From contig NZ_JAHVAO010000004.1 of NCBI RefSeq assembly GCF_019264345.1, positions 128,011-192,010 of the forward strand: 64,000 nt of DNA, read 5' to 3'. Source of the stretch: Marinobacter arenosus (lineage in GTDB: Bacteria > Pseudomonadota > Gammaproteobacteria > Pseudomonadales > Oleiphilaceae). The translations under genes were made by a program, and so were the position numbers. Shown in pieces: positions 12,271 to 22,031 of the stretch. The notes under the pieces are model-generated. The model searched no databases and was not told the origin of the DNA. It worked only from the letters and a program-made list of their open reading frames with translations. Positions within the stretch are counted from its first letter, which is position 1; each line of letters begins with the position of its first letter.

Positions 12271-13931
12271 CAGGCCAGCTTCTTGTACTTCATACGCTGG
12301 GGCACCATGGCCGAGTCGCCTTTGCGCTTCTTGTGGTCCTCATCGTATTCGCTGAAGTTACCCTCGAAGTACACGACGTCACCATCGTCCTCGAACGCTA
12401 GGATGTGGGTGGCGACCCGGTCCAGGAACCAGCGGTCGTGCGAGATGACCAGTGCCGCGCCGGGGAAGTTCAGCAGGGCTTCTTCCAGTGCTCGCAGTGT
12501 TTCCACATCGAGGTCGTTGGTCGGCTCATCCAGCAGCAGCACGTTGCCGCCCTGCTTCAGGAGCTTGGCCAGGTGGAGTCGGTTGCGTTCGCCGCCGGAC
12601 AGGTCGCCCACGCGTTTCTGCTGGTCGCTGCCCTTGAAATTGAAGCGACCGACGTAGGCCCGGGAGGGGGTCTCGTAATTGCCCACCTTGATGATGTCGT
12701 TGCCGTCGGAGAGTTCTTCCCAGACCGTCTTGTCGCCGTCCAGATCGCGCATCTGGTCTACGTAGGCCAGTTCAACGGTTTCGCCGACAACAATGTCGCC
12801 TGCGTCGGGCTTGTCGAAACCGGCAATCATCTTGAACAGGGTGGATTTACCGGCCCCGTTACCACCGATGATGCCAACGATGGCTCCCGGCGGTACCCGG
12901 AACGAAACGTCTTCGTACAGCAGGCGGTCATCGAAGGACTTGCTGATGCCGTCCACTTCGATCACCTTGTCGCCCAGGCGCGGTCCCGGTGGGATGTACA
13001 GCTCGTTGGTTTCGTTGCGCTTCTGGAATTCCTGGGAGCTCATCTCCTCGAAGCGGGCCAGGCGAGCCTTGCTCTTGGATTGGCGGCCCTTGGCATTGCT
13101 GCGCACCCACTCCAGCTCGTGCTTGACGGCCTTCTGGTGGGCTGCCTCCTGCTTGGCCTCCATCTCCAGGCGCTTCTCTTTGTTCTCCAGCCACTGGCTG
13201 TAGTTGCCTTCGAACGGAATGCCGTGGCCACGGTCCAGTTCGAGAATCCAGCCGGCCACGTTGTCCAGGAAGTACCGGTCATGGGTGATGGCCACGACGG
13301 TGCCGGAGTAATCGTGCAGGAAGCGTTCAAGCCAGGCGACGGATTCCGCGTCCAGATGGTTGGTCGGCTCGTCCAGCAGCAGCATGTCGGGACCGGAGAG
13401 CAGCAGGCGGCAGAGAGCCACACGGCGGCGCTCACCACCGGACAGGTTCGTGACCTTTTGGTCCCACGCCGGCAGGCGCAGGGCGTCGGCGGCCACTTCC
13501 ATCTTGCGCTCAATGTCATGGCCGTCGGTGGCCTGAATGAAGGCTTCCAGTTCGCCCTGTTTCTTGGCGAGAGCGTCAAAGTCGGCATCCGGCTCGGCAT
13601 AGGCAGCGTATACCTTGTCGAGTTCGGCCAGCGCCTCGTGCACGCCGGAAACGGCTTCGTCGACGATTTCCTTGACCGTTTTGGAATCGTCCAGTTCCGG
13701 CTCCTGGGGCAGGTAACCCACGTTGATGCCCGGCTGGGGCCGGGCCTCACCGATGTAATCCTGATCCACGCCCGCCATAATCCGGAGCAGAGTGGATTTA
13801 CCGGAACCGTTCAGGCCGAGCACACCGATTTTGGCGCCCGGGAAGAAGCTCAGGGAAATGTCCTTGAGGATTTCACGCTTGGGCGGAACCACCTTGCCCA
13901 CGCGGTTCATGCTGTATACGTACTGGGCCAT
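12270..13931 (-). CDS. ettA: Energy-dependent translational throttle protein EttA (ABC-F)
   Basis: Ribosome-associated ABC-F ATPase that gates entry into elongation according to ATP/ADP level (known for EttA). 553 aa with two ATP cassettes: Walker A GLNGSGKS with signature LSGGERRR and LLDEPTNHLD, then GGNGAGKS with LSGGERNR and LLDEPTNDLD, separated by a charged linker that forms the ribosome-contacting P-site element. I chose the ATG at 13931 (MAQYVYSMNRVGK), the conserved family start, rather than the upstream start at 13955. It shares a TGATG junction with radA. Confidence 0.96.
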   Translation of the reverse strand: MAQYVYSMNRVGKVVPPKREILKDISLSFFPGAKIGVLGLNGSGKSTLLRIMAGVDQDYIGEARPQPGINVGYLPQEPELDDSKTVKEIVDEAVSGVHEALAELDKVYAAYAEPDADFDALAKKQGELEAFIQATDGHDIERKMEVAADALRLPAWDQKVTNLSGGERRRVALCRLLLSGPDMLLLDEPTNHLDAESVAWLERFLHDYSGTVVAITHDRYFLDNVAGWILELDRGHGIPFEGNYSQWLENKEKRLEMEAKQEAAHQKAVKHELEWVRSNAKGRQSKSKARLARFEEMSSQEFQKRNETNELYIPPGPRLGDKVIEVDGISKSFDDRLLYEDVSFRVPPGAIVGIIGGNGAGKSTLFKMIAGFDKPDAGDIVVGETVELAYVDQMRDLDGDKTVWEELSDGNDIIKVGNYETPSRAYVGRFNFKGSDQQKRVGDLSGGERNRLHLAKLLKQGGNVLLLDEPTNDLDVETLRALEEALLNFPGAALVISHDRWFLDRVATHILAFEDDGDVVYFEGNFSEYDEDHKKRKGDSAMVPQRMKYKKLA

Positions 13932-14194
13932 AACTGGCTGTGTCCTCTGTTGCAATCTGAGGTAAATAAAAGGAACTCGCAGATAAGCCCCGTAAGGTAG
14001 CGAAACCGGGAAGCTATAGCAATTGAGGGAAATCGCAGGTTGCGGTGTGACGGTTTCTGCGGAGGGCCTGCAGGGCCTATAAAAGATGATTTTTTACCCA
14101 TTTGTAAGATAGAATAGCGGCCCAATTTTTCAGGGAGCCTGCGGAGATATCCAAAGCTCTCCGGGCCAGCCAAGCACACAGGGGCAGCGCATCC

Positions 14195-15448
14195 ATGTTT
14201 AATCGTGATATGAAAATCGCCGGCTTTGACGACGAACTCTGGAACGCCATGCAGGCGGAAGAGAAACGCCAGGAAGCTCACATCGAGTTGATTGCATCCG
14301 AGAACTACACCAGCCCGCGCGTGATGGAAGCGCAGGGTAGCGTGCTGACCAACAAGTATGCAGAAGGCTACCCTGGTAAGCGCTACTACGGCGGCTGCGA
14401 GTTTGTAGACATCGCTGAAGATCTGGCGATTGATCGCGCCAAGGAACTGTTTGGTGCCGCCTACGCCAACGTGCAGCCACACTCCGGCTCCCAGGCCAAC
14501 TCCGCCGTGTTCATGGCGCTGCTGAAGCCCGGTGACACGGTTCTGGGCATGAGCCTCGCGCACGGTGGTCACCTGACCCACGGCGCCAGCGTCAACTTCT
14601 CCGGCAAAATCTACAATGCCGTTCAATACGGTCTGAATCCGGACACCGGCCTGATCGATTATGACGAAGTGGAAGCCCTGGCGGTTGAGCATAAGCCGAA
14701 GATGATCATTGCCGGCTTCTCGGCTTATTCCCAGGAGCTGGATTTTGCCCGCTTCCGTGAAATTGCCGACAAGGTCGGTGCTTACCTCTTTGTCGATATG
14801 GCGCACGTGGCCGGTCTCGTTGCGGCGGGTGTTTACCCGGATCCAGTGCCTCATGCCCATGTCGTTGCCACGACAACCCACAAGACGCTGCGAGGCCCTC
14901 GCGGTGGTCTGATCCTGGCCTGTGACGATGCCGACCTGCAGAAGAAGCTGAACTCCGCGGTGTTCCCGGGTGGCCAGGGTGGTCCGTTGATGCACGTGAT
15001 TGCAGCCAAGGCCGTCTGCTTTAAGGAAGCCATGAGTGACGAGTTCAAGACCTACCAGAAGCAGGTGGTCAAGAACGCCAGTGCCATGGCGCAGGTATTC
15101 GTCGAGCGCGGCTATGACGTGGTGTCCGGCGGTACCAAGAACCACCTGTTTCTGGTGAGCCTGATCAAACAGGACATTACTGGCAAGGATGCGGATGCGG
15201 CGCTTGGACGTGCCCACATCACCGTCAACAAGAACGCGGTTCCCAACGACCCGCGCTCGCCGTTCGTGACTTCCGGTCTGCGTATTGGCACACCGGCAAT
15301 CACCACCCGCGGTTTCGGTGAATCCGAAAGCCGCGATCTGGCCGGTTGGATTTGCGACATTCTCGACAACCTCGAAGACGAAGCCGTGAATAGCCGTGTG
15401 CGCGAGCAGGTAGCTGCTTTGTGTGCCCGTTTCCCGGTCTACGGCTAA
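14195..15448 (+). CDS. glyA: Serine hydroxymethyltransferase
   Basis: PLP enzyme converting serine plus tetrahydrofolate to glycine plus methylene-THF, the main source of one-carbon units. 417 aa, standard. The N-terminal IELIASENY, the catalytic/PLP lysine in [13 protein letters not shown] (Lys at about 230) and the C-terminal [12 protein letters not shown] are all present. It is divergent from ettA across a 263-bp gap that contains a TAGAAT (14110-14115) but no -35 box I can defend. Confidence 0.98.
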   Translation: MFNRDMKIAGFDDELWNAMQAEEKRQEAHIELIASENYTSPRVMEAQGSVLTNKYAEGYPGKRYYGGCEFVDIAEDLAIDRAKELFGAAYANVQPHSGSQANSAVFMALLKPGDTVLGMSLAHGGHLTHGASVNFSGKIYNAVQYGLNPDTGLIDYDEVEALAVEHKPKMIIAGFSAYSQELDFARFREIADKVGAYLFVDMAHVAGLVAAGVYPDPVPHAHVVATTTHKTLRGPRGGLILACDDADLQKKLNSAVFPGGQGGPLMHVIAAKAVCFKEAMSDEFKTYQKQVVKNASAMAQVFVERGYDVVSGGTKNHLFLVSLIKQDITGKDADAALGRAHITVNKNAVPNDPRSPFVTSGLRIGTPAITTRGFGESESRDLAGWICDILDNLEDEAVNSRVREQVAALCARFPVYG

Positions 15449-15467
15449 ACTTCAGGCTAGACCTGCC

Positions 15468-15497
15468 GCGCCGGAGACCTGACTGGGTGTCCGGCGC
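15468..15497 (+). other. GC-rich hairpin between glyA and nrdR
   Basis: Perfect 8-bp inverted repeat GCGCCGGA / TCCGGCGC with a 14-nt loop. No clear T-run follows, so terminator function is uncertain. It may only attenuate glyA read-through into the nrdR-rib operon. Confidence 0.4.
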
Positions 15498-15523
15498 TGG
15501 CTTCCTCTCCGGAGTCTCTGACT

Positions 15524-16042
15524 ATGCATTGTCCCTTCTGTGGTGAAGCAGATACCAAGGTAATTGACTCGCGACTCGTTGCCGAGGGCGATCAGGTGCG
15601 TCGCCGCCGGGAATGCCTGTCATGCCATGAGCGCTTCACCACATTTGAGTCTGCAGAGCTGGTGATGCCGCGGGTCGTCAAGCAGGACGGCATTCGTCAG
15701 CCCTTCGACGAGGAAAAACTGCGGTCCGGTATCATGAAGGCCCTGGAGAAACGCCCGGTAAGCATTGAGCAGATTGACGCGGCCCTGAATCGCATCAAGT
15801 ACCGGCTCCGCGCCACCGGCGAGCGGGAGATCAAATCAATGCAATTGGGCGAAGAGGTGATGACCGAGCTTAGACAGCTCGACAAGGTTGCCTATGTCCG
15901 GTTCGCATCGGTTTATCGCAGCTTTCAGGACATCAACGAATTCAAGGAAGAGATCGAGCGACTGTCGGCGACCAACGGCGAGAATGCAGTGGATGTTGCC
16001 AAGGCGTTGGCCGATAACCATTCCGCAAAAGGAAAAGCATGA
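15524..16042 (+). CDS. nrdR: Transcriptional repressor NrdR
   Basis: ATP/dATP-sensing repressor of ribonucleotide reductase genes. 172 aa. N-terminal zinc ribbon CPFCG...[12 protein letters not shown] followed by an ATP-cone domain ([15 protein letters not shown] onward). First gene of the nrdR-rib-nusB-thiL-pgpA run. Its end overlaps ribD by 4 bp (ATGA). Confidence 0.97.
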   Translation: MHCPFCGEADTKVIDSRLVAEGDQVRRRRECLSCHERFTTFESAELVMPRVVKQDGIRQPFDEEKLRSGIMKALEKRPVSIEQIDAALNRIKYRLRATGEREIKSMQLGEEVMTELRQLDKVAYVRFASVYRSFQDINEFKEEIERLSATNGENAVDVAKALADNHSAKGKA

Positions 16043-17154
16043 CCGAGGTTCGTGATCGGGCCATGATGGCGCGTGCCATTCAGCTTGCCTGGCGCGGTCG
16101 CTATTCAACGCATCCGAACCCCAGGGTTGGCTGTGTTATCGCCCGTGGCAACGACATTCTGGGCGAGGGCTGGCACGAGCGAGCCGGAGAAGCCCATGCC
16201 GAAATTCGCGCCCTGAGCCAGGCCGGCCCGTCTGCTCGAGGCGCAACGGCCTACGTGACACTTGAGCCGTGTAGCCATTTCGGGCGAACGCCTCCCTGCG
16301 CTAGGGCGCTGATCGATGCGGGTGTGGCCCACGTGTTTGCGGCCACCAAGGACCCCAATCCGTCGGTATCTGGACGGGGCCTCGAGTTGCTCCGAGAAGC
16401 CGGCGTACAGGTTACCGAAGGGTTGCTGGCGGACGAAGCCGCGCGACTGAACCCCGGGTTTATGAAGCGCATGAATACCGGTCGGCCCTGGGTGCGGCTG
16501 AAGATGGCTGCGAGCCTCGATGGTCGCACGGCGATGGCATCCGGTGAGAGTCAGTGGATTACCGGCAGTGAGGCGCGCCAGGACGTGCAGCGCCTTCGGG
16601 CGATCAGCGATGCGATCGTGACCGGCGTCGGTACCGTCCTGGCGGACGATCCGTCACTGACGGTACGACGGGAAGAGCTGGGGGACATCGGAGACGCCAC
16701 CGAACCTTCCCGGCAGCCGCTGCGAGTCATTGCGGATCGGGATGCCCGGACACCGCCTTCCGCAAACATCCTGCAGGGCGGCAATGTTCAGGTTTTCTGC
16801 GCCTCGTCCACCCTGGCAACGGCTCCTGCCCAGGATCTGGCCGCTCTGGGCGTCAGCGTCAACGGCGTGGCCTGGAAGGATAACGGCATTGATGTCGCAG
16901 AACTGCTGGACTCCCTGGGCGAGCTCGGCATTAACGAGTTGCTGGTTGAGGCCGGCCCGACGCTCGCGGGCACCTTTATCAGTGAAGGATTGGTCGATGA
17001 GCTCTGGCTCTATCAGGCCCCTGTTTTCCTGGGCAGTACAGGGCGACCCACGGCGCATCTGCCTTTGGAATCAATGGCGGATAAAGTGCAATGGACGGTG
17101 CTGGACCGACGTCAGGTGGGTGAGGATCAGCGTCTGATCCTGGCGCGCCGGTAA
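16039..17154 (+). CDS. ribD: Bifunctional riboflavin deaminase/reductase RibD
   Basis: Second and third steps of riboflavin synthesis: deaminates the pyrimidine intermediate, then reduces its ribose with NADPH. 371 aa. The N-terminal deaminase has the zinc ligands HAE and [11 protein letters not shown]. The C-terminal reductase starts at [14 protein letters not shown] and contains [10 protein letters not shown]. It begins inside the end of nrdR. Downstream, the expected riboflavin synthase gene is missing and ribBA follows after 64 bp. Confidence 0.97.
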   Translation: MTEVRDRAMMARAIQLAWRGRYSTHPNPRVGCVIARGNDILGEGWHERAGEAHAEIRALSQAGPSARGATAYVTLEPCSHFGRTPPCARALIDAGVAHVFAATKDPNPSVSGRGLELLREAGVQVTEGLLADEAARLNPGFMKRMNTGRPWVRLKMAASLDGRTAMASGESQWITGSEARQDVQRLRAISDAIVTGVGTVLADDPSLTVRREELGDIGDATEPSRQPLRVIADRDARTPPSANILQGGNVQVFCASSTLATAPAQDLAALGVSVNGVAWKDNGIDVAELLDSLGELGINELLVEAGPTLAGTFISEGLVDELWLYQAPVFLGSTGRPTAHLPLESMADKVQWTVLDRRQVGEDQRLILARR

Positions 17155-17175
17155 TCAATAAATTCACGGTGTTCT

Positions 17176-17192
17176 GACAGCGCGACGCTGTC
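17176..17192 (+). other. Small hairpin at the ribD-ribBA junction
   Basis: Perfect 7-bp stem GACAGCG / CGCTGTC with a CGA loop in the 64-bp spacer where ribE often lies in relatives. No T-run. Confidence 0.45.
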
Positions 17193-17218
17193 GGTTAACC
17201 GCAAGGGTGCAAAACCGT

Positions 17219-18337
17219 ATGGCACTGAACAGCATTGAAGAAATCATTGAAGACATCCGTCAGGGTAAAATGGTCATTCTGATGGACGACGAGGATCGCG
17301 AAAATGAAGGCGATCTGGTGATGGCTGCTGAACACTGCTCGGCTGAAGCCATCAACTTTATGGCGCGCTTTGGTCGTGGCCTGATCTGCATGCCCATGAC
17401 CCGCGACCGCTGCGAACAGTTGGGGCTTCCGCTGATGGTGCAGCAGAATGCCTCGGGGTTCGGCACCAAGTTCACGCTGTCGATCGAGGCAAAGGAAGGC
17501 GTCACCACTGGCATCTCCGCCGCCGATCGTGCCCGTACCGTACAGGCTGCGGTCGCCCGTGACGCCAAGGCGTCGGATCTGGTGCAGCCGGGTCACATCT
17601 TTCCGTTGATGGCGGATCCGGGTGGTGTGCTCAGCCGCGCCGGGCATACGGAGGCTTCCTGTGATCTGGCGGCACTGGCTGGTTCAGAACCAGCGGGGGT
17701 GATCTGCGAGATCATGAACGACGATGGCTCCATGGCGCGTCGGGAGGATCTCGAACGTTTTGCGGAGGAGCACGATCTCAAGATTGGCACCATTGCCGAC
17801 CTGATTCACTACCGCACCATGAACGAGCGCACCATCGAGTGTGTGGAAGAAAACAAGCTGGACACCGAGTATGGCGAGTTCAGCCTGCGAACCTACCGGG
17901 ATAATATTCAGGGCTCCACCCATCTGGCCATGGTCATGGGAGAGATCAGTGCCGACGAACCGGTCCACGTGCGCGTGCACATCACCGACACGCTGAGAGA
18001 CCTGTTGGGTGCCCGCCGCAAGGATTCCCGCAGCTGGCCGTTGCACCATGCCCTGGAAAAAGTGGCCGCAGAAGGCAAGGGTGTCGTGGTGCTGCTGAAC
18101 AGCGCCGAGGACAGCTACAACCTGGAAGACCGTATTCACGAGTTCTTTGACGAAGGGCAGGGCTCCGCTGGCAAGGGCAGCTCCGGTGTCTATTTCACGG
18201 TCGGTACCGGCTCGCAGATTTTGCGGGACCTGGGTGTTGGCAAGATGCGCCTGTTGAGTCCCCCGATCAAGTTCTCGGCCATTTCCGGATTCGATCTGGA
18301 AGTGGTTGAATACGTCCCCTACACCCCGAATGATTAA
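17219..18337 (+). CDS. ribBA: 3,4-dihydroxy-2-butanone-4-phosphate synthase with degenerate GTP cyclohydrolase II domain
   Basis: Makes the four-carbon precursor of the lumazine ring from ribulose 5-phosphate. 372 aa from the ATG at 17219; a GTG at 17207 would add four residues, but the AAGGG site suits the ATG. The N-terminal RibB domain is intact, with [11 protein letters not shown] and RAGHTEAS. The C-terminal RibA-like half reads [19 protein letters not shown] where an active enzyme has the Cys zinc ligands and the CDCG..QL stretch. The zinc site is therefore lost and GTP cyclohydrolase activity is unlikely. A separate ribA elsewhere is expected. Confidence 0.93.
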   Translation: MALNSIEEIIEDIRQGKMVILMDDEDRENEGDLVMAAEHCSAEAINFMARFGRGLICMPMTRDRCEQLGLPLMVQQNASGFGTKFTLSIEAKEGVTTGISAADRARTVQAAVARDAKASDLVQPGHIFPLMADPGGVLSRAGHTEASCDLAALAGSEPAGVICEIMNDDGSMARREDLERFAEEHDLKIGTIADLIHYRTMNERTIECVEENKLDTEYGEFSLRTYRDNIQGSTHLAMVMGEISADEPVHVRVHITDTLRDLLGARRKDSRSWPLHHALEKVAAEGKGVVVLLNSAEDSYNLEDRIHEFFDEGQGSAGKGSSGVYFTVGTGSQILRDLGVGKMRLLSPPIKFSAISGFDLEVVEYVPYTPND

Positions 18338-18380
18338 CCCGGTCTGGACCCCAATGTCCGGACCCGTGAAGGAGCCATGC

Positions 18381-18857
18381 ATGGCAGATATCAAAGTAAT
18401 TGAAGGTGACTTTACCCAGTGCAGCGGTCGTTATGCACTCGTGGTTGGCCGGTTTAACGGTTTTGTGGTCGAGAGCCTGGTTGAGGGTGCCATCGATACC
18501 CTGCGTCGCCACGGTATTTCCACTGATGACATCGAGATCATCCGTGTGCCCGGCGCTTACGAAATGCCACTGGCGGTGAAGCGCGTGGCCGAAACCTCGA
18601 ACTTCGACGCCATCATTGCCCTGGGCGCGGTTATCCGTGGCGGTACTCCCCATTTCGAGTACGTTGCTGGTGAAGCCTCCAGTGGTCTGGGTGCGGTCAG
18701 CCTTGAGACCGATGTGCCCGTTACTTTCGGAGTGCTGACGGTGGATTCGATCGAGCAGGCCATTGAGCGTTCAGGCACCAAGGCCGGTAACAAAGGCGCC
18801 GAAGCCGCGGTTACCGCACTGGAAATGGTCAGCCTGTTCAAGAAACTGGGTGGGTGA
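18381..18857 (+). CDS. ribH: 6,7-dimethyl-8-ribityllumazine synthase
   Basis: Penultimate riboflavin step: condenses the RibB product with the RibD-derived aminopyrimidine. Assembles as a capsid-like oligomer in the family. 158 aa. [26 protein letters not shown] and [15 protein letters not shown] are family hallmarks, with the catalytic His in the last. The ATG at 18381 has AAGGAG directly upstream. The longer frame from 18306 has no support. The stop overlaps the nusB start. Confidence 0.97.
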   Translation: MADIKVIEGDFTQCSGRYALVVGRFNGFVVESLVEGAIDTLRRHGISTDDIEIIRVPGAYEMPLAVKRVAETSNFDAIIALGAVIRGGTPHFEYVAGEASSGLGAVSLETDVPVTFGVLTVDSIEQAIERSGTKAGNKGAEAAVTALEMVSLFKKLGG

Positions 18858-19333
18858 TGAGCGCAACTGACGACAACGCCCCCCAGCCCGCGCCGACCGG
18901 TCAGCCCAAAGCGGGCGACCGACGCCGTGCGCGCGCGCTGGCGATGCAGGGGCTGTATCAGCGACACTTCAGCAAGAGCTCGATCTCGGATATTGAGGCC
19001 GAGTTCATGGTCGATAACGACATGAGCAAGGTAGACCAGCTGTATTTCCGCGACTTGCTCCGTGGTGTGCATCGCGAGCAGGCCGACCTGGATAAGCTCC
19101 TGGAACCTTTTCTCGACCGACCGCTTCACGAAGTCGATCCCATTGAGTTGGCCATCGTGCGCCTGGGCGCCTACGAGTTGAAACACCGGTTGGACGTTCC
19201 CTACAAGGTGGTGATCAACGAAGGCATCGAGATGGCCAAACGGTTTGGCGGCACCGAGGGCCATAAGTTCGTAAACAGCATTCTGGACAAACTCAGTCGT
19301 CGTTTGCGCCTGGCCGAGATGCGTCCCCGGTAG
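18857..19333 (+). CDS. nusB: Transcription antitermination factor NusB
   Basis: Binds rRNA leader boxA together with S10 and holds RNA polymerase in antitermination mode. 158 aa. The helical NusB fold is recognised from RRARALAMQGLYQ near the N-terminus and the C-terminal VINEGIEMAKRFGGTEGHKFVN. The ATG shares its A with the ribH stop (TGATG); a GTG one codon earlier is possible. A boxA-like sequence that such a factor would bind begins at the far right of this window. Confidence 0.96.
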   Translation: MSATDDNAPQPAPTGQPKAGDRRRARALAMQGLYQRHFSKSSISDIEAEFMVDNDMSKVDQLYFRDLLRGVHREQADLDKLLEPFLDRPLHEVDPIELAIVRLGAYELKHRLDVPYKVVINEGIEMAKRFGGTEGHKFVNSILDKLSRRLRLAEMRPR

Positions 19334-19336
19334 GGT

Positions 19337-20293
19337 ATGGGCGAATTCGAGCTGATCCGGCAGTACTTCGAGCCGATTGCGGACTCGTTTCCCAGCGCGG
19401 CCTTGGAGCTGGGGCTGGGAGACGACTGCGCGATTCAGCGAATTCCAGCCGACTGCGATCTGGTGTTCTCCATCGATACCGTGGTGGAGGGCATCCATTT
19501 CCCCAAGGCCTATCCGGCCGATCATCTCGCCTGGCGGGCGCTCGCCGCTGCTGCCAGCGATCTCGCCGCCATGGGGGCGAAGCCCGTGTGCTTCACCCTG
19601 GCGTTGACCCTACCGACCGTCAACGAATCGTGGTTAAAAGGCTTCTCGCGCGGATTGGCTGATGCGGCCGGGACATTCGGTCTGTCGCTCGCTGGTGGCG
19701 ATACCACCCGCGGCCCCCTCACGCTGAGCCTCCAGGTCCATGGGACGGTGCCCAGGGGAGGGGGAACGCGGCGATCTGGAGCGAAGGTGGGGGATCTGGT
19801 GTGTGTCTCCGGTACCCTGGGCGATGCCGGTGCCGCGCTGGACTATCTTGAGGCGCAGCCGCCCTCGGACGATGCGAAGGCGCTGCTCCGACGTTACCAC
19901 CGGCCTTGTCCTCGCCTGGAACTGGGCCAGGCTCTTGCGGGGATTGTGACCTCGGCGATTGATATTTCGGATGGCCTCCTGGCGGACCTCGGACATGTGC
20001 TGGACGCTTCCGGCATGGGCGCCACGCTTGATCTGTCGACGATTCCGATGTCTCAGGCATTGCGTCGACTGAAGGGCGACCAGGCTCTGGGCTATGGGTT
20101 GCGCGCAGGCGACGATTACGAGCTTTGTGTGACCCTCCCCAGGTCTCGCTGGGCTGCACTGCCAGAAGCCATCGGAAAGCACTTGACGGTGATCGGGACC
20201 ATTGAAGCCGAGGCCGGCCTGCGTTTGGCCGGCGGCCCCGAGCCTGCCGATCACTTGGACACCGGGTTTGACCATTTCAGGAGTAAGTCATGA
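19337..20293 (+). CDS. thiL: Thiamine-monophosphate kinase
   Basis: Last step of thiamine diphosphate synthesis: ATP-dependent phosphorylation of TMP. 318 aa, normal. The N-terminal GLGDDCA, the metal-binding FSIDTVVEGIHF and SLAGGDTTRG, and the C-terminal GDDYELCVT are characteristic. It starts 3 bp after nusB, and its end overlaps pgpA by 4 bp. Confidence 0.96.
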   Translation: MGEFELIRQYFEPIADSFPSAALELGLGDDCAIQRIPADCDLVFSIDTVVEGIHFPKAYPADHLAWRALAAAASDLAAMGAKPVCFTLALTLPTVNESWLKGFSRGLADAAGTFGLSLAGGDTTRGPLTLSLQVHGTVPRGGGTRRSGAKVGDLVCVSGTLGDAGAALDYLEAQPPSDDAKALLRRYHRPCPRLELGQALAGIVTSAIDISDGLLADLGHVLDASGMGATLDLSTIPMSQALRRLKGDQALGYGLRAGDDYELCVTLPRSRWAALPEAIGKHLTVIGTIEAEAGLRLAGGPEPADHLDTGFDHFRSKS

Positions 20294-20817
20294 GTCAGGA
20301 GGATCAGTTCCCCGAGCCGGATCTGCCACAGGCATTGCTCCCCCCGGGGTTCCTGAAAAATCCGGTGCACCTTCTGGCATTCGGTTTCGGCAGCGGTGCG
20401 GCGGCGCGTGCGCCGGGCACCTGGGGCAGCCTGGCGGCGATTCCATTCTGGTATGCCTTTGCCTGGCTGCCCGGAATGGTCTATTGGGCTATTGTTCTGG
20501 TCGCATTCCTGGTTGGGATCTGGTTGTGTGGTAAAACCGCCCGGGACCTGAAGGTTCATGATCACGGCGGCATCGTCTGGGACGAGTTCGTGGGAATGTG
20601 GATTGCCCTGGGATTGTTCCCGGATCAGATTGCGGGGGTTCTGCTGGCGTTCGTGCTGTTCCGGTTGTTCGACGTCGTCAAACCCTGGCCTATCAGTTGG
20701 CTGGATGACCGCCTGCCCGGGGGGCTTGGCATAATGATTGACGATGTTGTGGCGGGTTTTATGGCGATGGCTTCCATGTTCGCCATTGACCGATGGTTAA
20801 TGCCGGTCATTGTGTGA
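20290..20817 (+). CDS. pgpA: Phosphatidylglycerophosphatase A
   Basis: Inner-membrane lipid phosphatase making phosphatidylglycerol from its phosphate precursor. 175 aa with hydrophobic segments. Family motifs GSGAAARAPGTWGSL near residue 36, then IVWDEFVGMW and FRLFDVVKPWPI. It overlaps thiL by 4 bp and closes the nrdR-to-pgpA run. Confidence 0.95.
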   Translation: MSQEDQFPEPDLPQALLPPGFLKNPVHLLAFGFGSGAAARAPGTWGSLAAIPFWYAFAWLPGMVYWAIVLVAFLVGIWLCGKTARDLKVHDHGGIVWDEFVGMWIALGLFPDQIAGVLLAFVLFRLFDVVKPWPISWLDDRLPGGLGIMIDDVVAGFMAMASMFAIDRWLMPVIV

Positions 20818-20846
20818 ACGGGAAGATGCTGGAGGTCAGTTTCTGT

Positions 20847-21050
20847 TCAATGGAGTTGCTGATCCTCCGGTAACAACCTTACAACGTGTAGGAAACGTTT
20901 GAGACCGGTCTCCGCTCGTTCTCGGGAGGCAAACGGACCGCTGTCAAACCCTTCCCGGGTCGTAAAATACCATTTGCTGCCTACGCAGAAGAACCGGCTA
21001 CTTCTGAAGGGGACTGGACCTGCCTCCCCGGACCTGCTTTGGATGTCCAT
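20847..21050 (-). CDS. Small DUF6316-type protein
   Basis: 67 aa, function unknown. The pattern FRSSRFF..GSKWYFTTREG...GPF.SRE.AE resembles the small DUF6316 family of pseudomonads and relatives (recalled, not searched). The ATG has a clear AGGAG 5 nt upstream on the minus strand (21056-21060), which supports a real gene. It has no signal peptide or membrane segment. It converges on pgpA and stands alone in an A/T-rich gap. Confidence 0.7.
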   Translation of the reverse strand: MDIQSRSGEAGPVPFRSSRFFCVGSKWYFTTREGFDSGPFASRERAETGLKRFLHVVRLLPEDQQLH

Positions 21051-21317
21051 AACTTCTCCTGTGCCCGATCTGCTTCCTGTTCAATTCCGGGCGACGCATT
21101 TGTATTGCCGATCTGTTTAAAATTAATCCAATTGCGTACGAATTCAACATTTTTTTACATTTTTACGGGGTGGTTCGCAAACCAGATCGGTCCGATGGGC
21201 ACCGGGGTGCCGCAACAGATTGAAAAGGCCGGCTTGCCCTCTTCAGAAGCACTCGTCAGAATGCAATCAAACGAATGCTAACCTCTGGGTCCTTCCCTCG
21301 TTTACCAAGGAGATTTC
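21051..21317. other. A/T-rich intergenic stretch
   Basis: 267 bp between the DUF6316-type gene and the lipoprotein gene. It contains A/T-rich blocks (21117-21170) likely to hold divergent promoters, but I see no clean -35/-10 pair, RNA gene or convincing reading frame. Confidence 0.4.
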
Positions 21318-21995
21318 ATGAGTATCTTTCACGTATTGGCGGCCCTGAAGTCGGGTGCATTGAAAGCTGGACAGAGCGCGCGGTTTATCCTGGCTTTCGG
21401 TTTCCTGGTGGCAACCGTCGGGTGTTCGTCCACCCTGACCAGAGTAGAGACCTGGGATGGCGAACCGGCAGCGGCCGCGAATGCGGCTACCCTGAAAGCC
21501 CCGGGCTCGATTCAGGTGTCACGCATCAATGGCCGCAACATGAGTAACTTTTTGATGGATGATCTCGCCCTCGATTACGCATTGCTGCCGGGAGAGAACG
21601 AGGTCATCTTCACGTACAAGACCATCTGGGCGAAATCCGGGGTTGTTGAAAACGGCGAATCGAAAGTGCACGTGTACACAAGCGAACCACGGGTCGTCCG
21701 CTTCGATGCCGAGCAGGACACGGTTTACCGTTTCCAGTTTGACCAGCCCGCGTCGCGCTCGGAAGCCGAGCAGATGGCAGAGGACTTCGTCGCTACCGTG
21801 GTGACGGTGGATGGCGAAAAGGTGGTTGCGGAGTCCAGTGTATGGACACCTGCCGTGGCAGCAGAGCGAACCCCGATCCCGGAAAGCGGTCCGGTGGGGG
21901 CCGCCGAGGGCAGTGCACTTGATACCCTGAAATCGGTCTGGGCTACCGCCACCGAAGAAGAGAAGAAGGCCTTTTTGCGCTGGGCTTTCGAGTAA
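21318..21995 (+). CDS. DUF2057-type lipoprotein
   Basis: 225 aa. The N-terminal hydrophobic segment ends in a lipobox TVGCSS with Cys36, so it is probably lipid-anchored in the envelope. The segment PGSIQVSRINGRN..... LLPGENEVIFTYKTIW matches the DUF2057 (YccT/CsgI) pattern. In E. coli that family affects curli assembly, but I would not extend that function here. The ATG has AAGGAG upstream. Monocistronic, convergent with the WS/DGAT gene. Confidence 0.75.
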   Translation: MSIFHVLAALKSGALKAGQSARFILAFGFLVATVGCSSTLTRVETWDGEPAAAANAATLKAPGSIQVSRINGRNMSNFLMDDLALDYALLPGENEVIFTYKTIWAKSGVVENGESKVHVYTSEPRVVRFDAEQDTVYRFQFDQPASRSEAEQMAEDFVATVVTVDGEKVVAESSVWTPAVAAERTPIPESGPVGAAEGSALDTLKSVWATATEEEKKAFLRWAFE

Positions 21996-22002
21996 GTGAT
22001 TC

Positions 22003-22026
22003 GGGCCCGCCAGGCGCGGCGGGCCC
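22003..22026. terminator. Hairpin between convergent genes
   Basis: Perfect 9-bp stem GGGCCCGCC / GGCGGGCCC with a 6-nt loop in the 36-bp gap between the lipoprotein gene and the WS/DGAT gene. There is no long T-run on either side, so it is a probable rather than certain terminator. Confidence 0.6.
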
Positions 22027-22031
22027 ACTCC

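Noticed and set aside
11011..12657. 548-codon plus-strand open frame opposite radA
   Set aside because: Antisense shadow of radA/ettA; low-complexity His/Gln-rich translation without family features.
12405..14000. 531-codon plus-strand open frame opposite ettA
   Set aside because: Lies antisense to a clear ABC-F gene, has no recognisable domain and results from the codon bias of ettA.
15449..18380. FMN riboswitch for the rib genes
   Set aside because: The gaps before nrdR, ribD, ribBA and ribH are too short and show no FMN-aptamer pattern.
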